Positions 62,525 to 64,000 of a stretch of DNA of 64,000 bases are shown here, piece after piece. The DNA lies in contig OZ038488.1 of assembly GCA_964036315.1 (NCBI GenBank), positions 64,817,909 to 64,881,908 of the forward strand, read 5' to 3'. Origin of the DNA: Acanthosepion esculentum (lineage: Eukaryota; Mollusca; Cephalopoda; Sepiida; Sepiidae). How positions within the stretch are numbered: position 1 is the first letter of the stretch; each line of letters starts with the position of its first letter. The translations under genes and the position numbers were made by a program. Under the pieces are notes generated by a model that saw only the letters and a program-made list of their open reading frames with translations, was not told where the DNA came from and did not search any database.

Positions 62525-62830
62525 AACCGCTTTCCTTTATCCTGATTGTCTTCTCTATTTTTACTCTTTCTTATTTTCCTTCCCCTCATCAACCCACCCT
62601 TTGTTCTATTCTTCTATCTCGCTCTCATGCCTCCCATTCCTGATTTGTTCCCCGTCTTTTCCCCCCTTCTCTTCAACTCTCTTCGCCTTTCTTTTATATT
62701 CATTCGTCCCCCTTCAATTCTTACTTCAACTTCAATTACTTTTAAAACATAGATCTGCTTCATCTCTCTCTCCTCTCCACTCTCCTCTTCACTCTCTCCA
62801 CTTTCTTTTTCACCTGAGCTTTGTTTCGAA
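62525..62830. repeat. polypyrimidine-rich tract
   Basis: CT-rich text with TCTCTTC/CCTCCC words. No element. Confidence 0.6.
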
Positions 62831-63531
62831 GAGATCAGTTTCAAAATTGACATGGTTGAGGTTAAGACATTTGCGTGATGCGAATGATTCTCTGCTCGAT
62901 GGATAGCTTTGTGTAGGACTTCACCCATATTACTATTCTAATACAAAGTTAATTTGATACCAAGGATAAACCCGAACAACCCACAACTGACATGTAGCCC
63001 TGCATATCTATATTATAAGAAAAGAGCCGATTCTCTGCCTTATCATACACAATCTGCGTGTGACTTTGCATGTGCATATGTAATGTATATGCGTATGTCT
63101 GTGCTGTGTGTGAGCGACTTACACGTGATTGTGCCATTTAATGTACACACCCACACAAATATCCACATACAATTCAACCGAGTTTGAAATAAGATATTGG
63201 AATAAATAACCATACCTTGAACAATACATTAAAATCATAAAAGTTGAATGCAAAAAGAACAATTAAATTTTAAACCTTAAAAAATCATAATTATATGATT
63301 TCATTGAACTTTTGGAAATTACTTTGAAAGTTCTTTTTTTTTATTTGTATAAATATTTTTAGGGATGTCGTTGAATTAAAATACACAGGCGAGTACATTT
63401 TCAATGAGATTGAAATGGATATCTGTGAAGCGAGGATTGATTTTCCCCTTCTATCTGGCAACAAATACTGGGTAACAAGAAAAGTCTATAAGCCGAAATG
63501 TATGGGCTTTTCAAGTAACTTTTATGATAGT
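62831..63531. other. unannotated DNA
   Basis: Nothing recognised. Confidence 0.35.
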
Positions 63532-63825
63532 CCAGTTATGTGCCATGCGTGATACACACTTAGGCGATCATGTATCTTTCGATACATGACTGAGGAGATT
63601 TTTTCCCGCAGTTGGTTGCAATTTCTTTCTGCAGTAGACCAGTTGCCATCCCAGGCTATAGAACTCTCCTGCTATTTACCCATAGCTGGGGGAGAAGAAG
63701 AGGATTCATACCTTTCTCACTGGTATTAGCATGTAAGTGAATGCAATAGATTTGACTGGTATTTGAACTCAGCACTACGATTCCTCAAACCAAGCCGCTA
63801 TCCATTACTCCACCAAACTGTAACA
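63532..63825 (-). mobile_element. tRNA-derived SINE (family S)
   Basis: Same order of words as 47722-48038: tail hairpin TCATGTATC-TTTC-GATACATGA near 63570, CAGTTGCCATCCCAGGCTAT, TATTTACCCATAGCTGGGGG and a head with CCGCTATCCATTACTCCACC. The B box is weakened (GTATTTGAACTC). Confidence 0.8.
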
Positions 63826-63865
63826 CCGGAGAGGGGTAAGCAGGCACCAGAGAGGCCCATGTCAG

Positions 63866-64000
63866 TGAGTTATCTGCCATGCGTGATACACGCTTAGGCG
63901 ATCATGTATCTTTCGATAAATGACTGACTAGGCAGATTTTTTCACGCAGTAGGTTGCCATTTCTTTCTGGGGTAGACCGGTTGTCATCCAAGGCTATAGA
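63866..64000 (-). mobile_element. tRNA-derived SINE (family S), runs off the window
   Basis: Starts GTTATCTGCCATGCGTGATA and includes the tail hairpin (one arm mutated, GATAAATGA) and GGTTGTCATCCAAGGCTATA. It lies 40 bp from the previous copy in the same orientation. Confidence 0.8.

Overview
The window is repeat-rich animal DNA. There is no operon, CRISPR array or intact single-copy host gene. It has a low-GC background, long (TA)n and other microsatellites, tRNA-derived SINEs, RTE-, jockey/CR1- and L1/Tx1-like LINEs, a Ty3/gypsy element, hAT elements and Tc1/mariner elements. This mix fits an invertebrate, most likely a lophotrochozoan mollusc such as a cephalopod. That placement is inference from the repeat style, not from a diagnostic gene.

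Layout. 0-8.7 kb: two CCAAT/E2F/TATA promoter-like modules (- strand), RTE and jockey-like LINE remnants, a foldback MITE, and a SINE that splits an RTE remnant. 8.7-14.9 kb: a decayed Ty3/gypsy element whose reverse transcriptase is interrupted by a non-coding LTR-like element with a 4-bp ACAT target duplication. 16.8-20.2 kb: a decayed copy of a multicopy invertebrate protein family of unknown function. It keeps one GT-AG intron and carries an 885-bp insert with a 12-bp duplication. 22.9-25.2 kb: dispersed repeats and a 722-bp hAT element with a perfect 8-bp duplication. 25.2-44.6 kb: the main feature, described below. 44.6-54 kb: SINEs, RTE endonuclease and jockey-like RT remnants, duplicated blocks, and an 877-bp hAT with an 8-bp duplication and a cargo ORF. 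54-57.3 kb: a row of DNA transposons separated by (TA)n tracts. 57-64 kb: minisatellites, polypyrimidine tracts, a jockey-like LINE tail and two more SINEs.

Main feature. Three head-to-tail copies of an L1/Tx1-like non-LTR retrotransposon (ORF1 gag-like with one CCHC knuckle; ORF2 of 1154 aa with APE endonuclease, RT and a C-terminal CCHC) are separated by the same 16-bp sequence, GTCAGCGGATCGAACG (25348, 31028, 38111). Copy 1 is 5'-truncated exactly at that 16-mer, and copies 2 and 3 start directly after it. The leftmost 16-mer lies at about +2 to +17 of a predicted promoter (CCAAT boxes, CACGTG, E2F-like GCGCCAAA, TATAAAAG, TCAGTC initiator). The simplest reading is a site-specific LINE that inserts at a transcription start site and has re-used the same site three times. 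The 5'UTR of the full-length copies holds a row of small hairpins, five with TTCG loops and non-homologous but perfectly paired stems. Each element ends in a TATATA-containing palindrome about 20-30 bp upstream of the next copy, so each copy could supply a TATA element for its neighbour. That arrangement resembles Drosophila HeT-A and is inference. Only copy 2 has both ORFs open.
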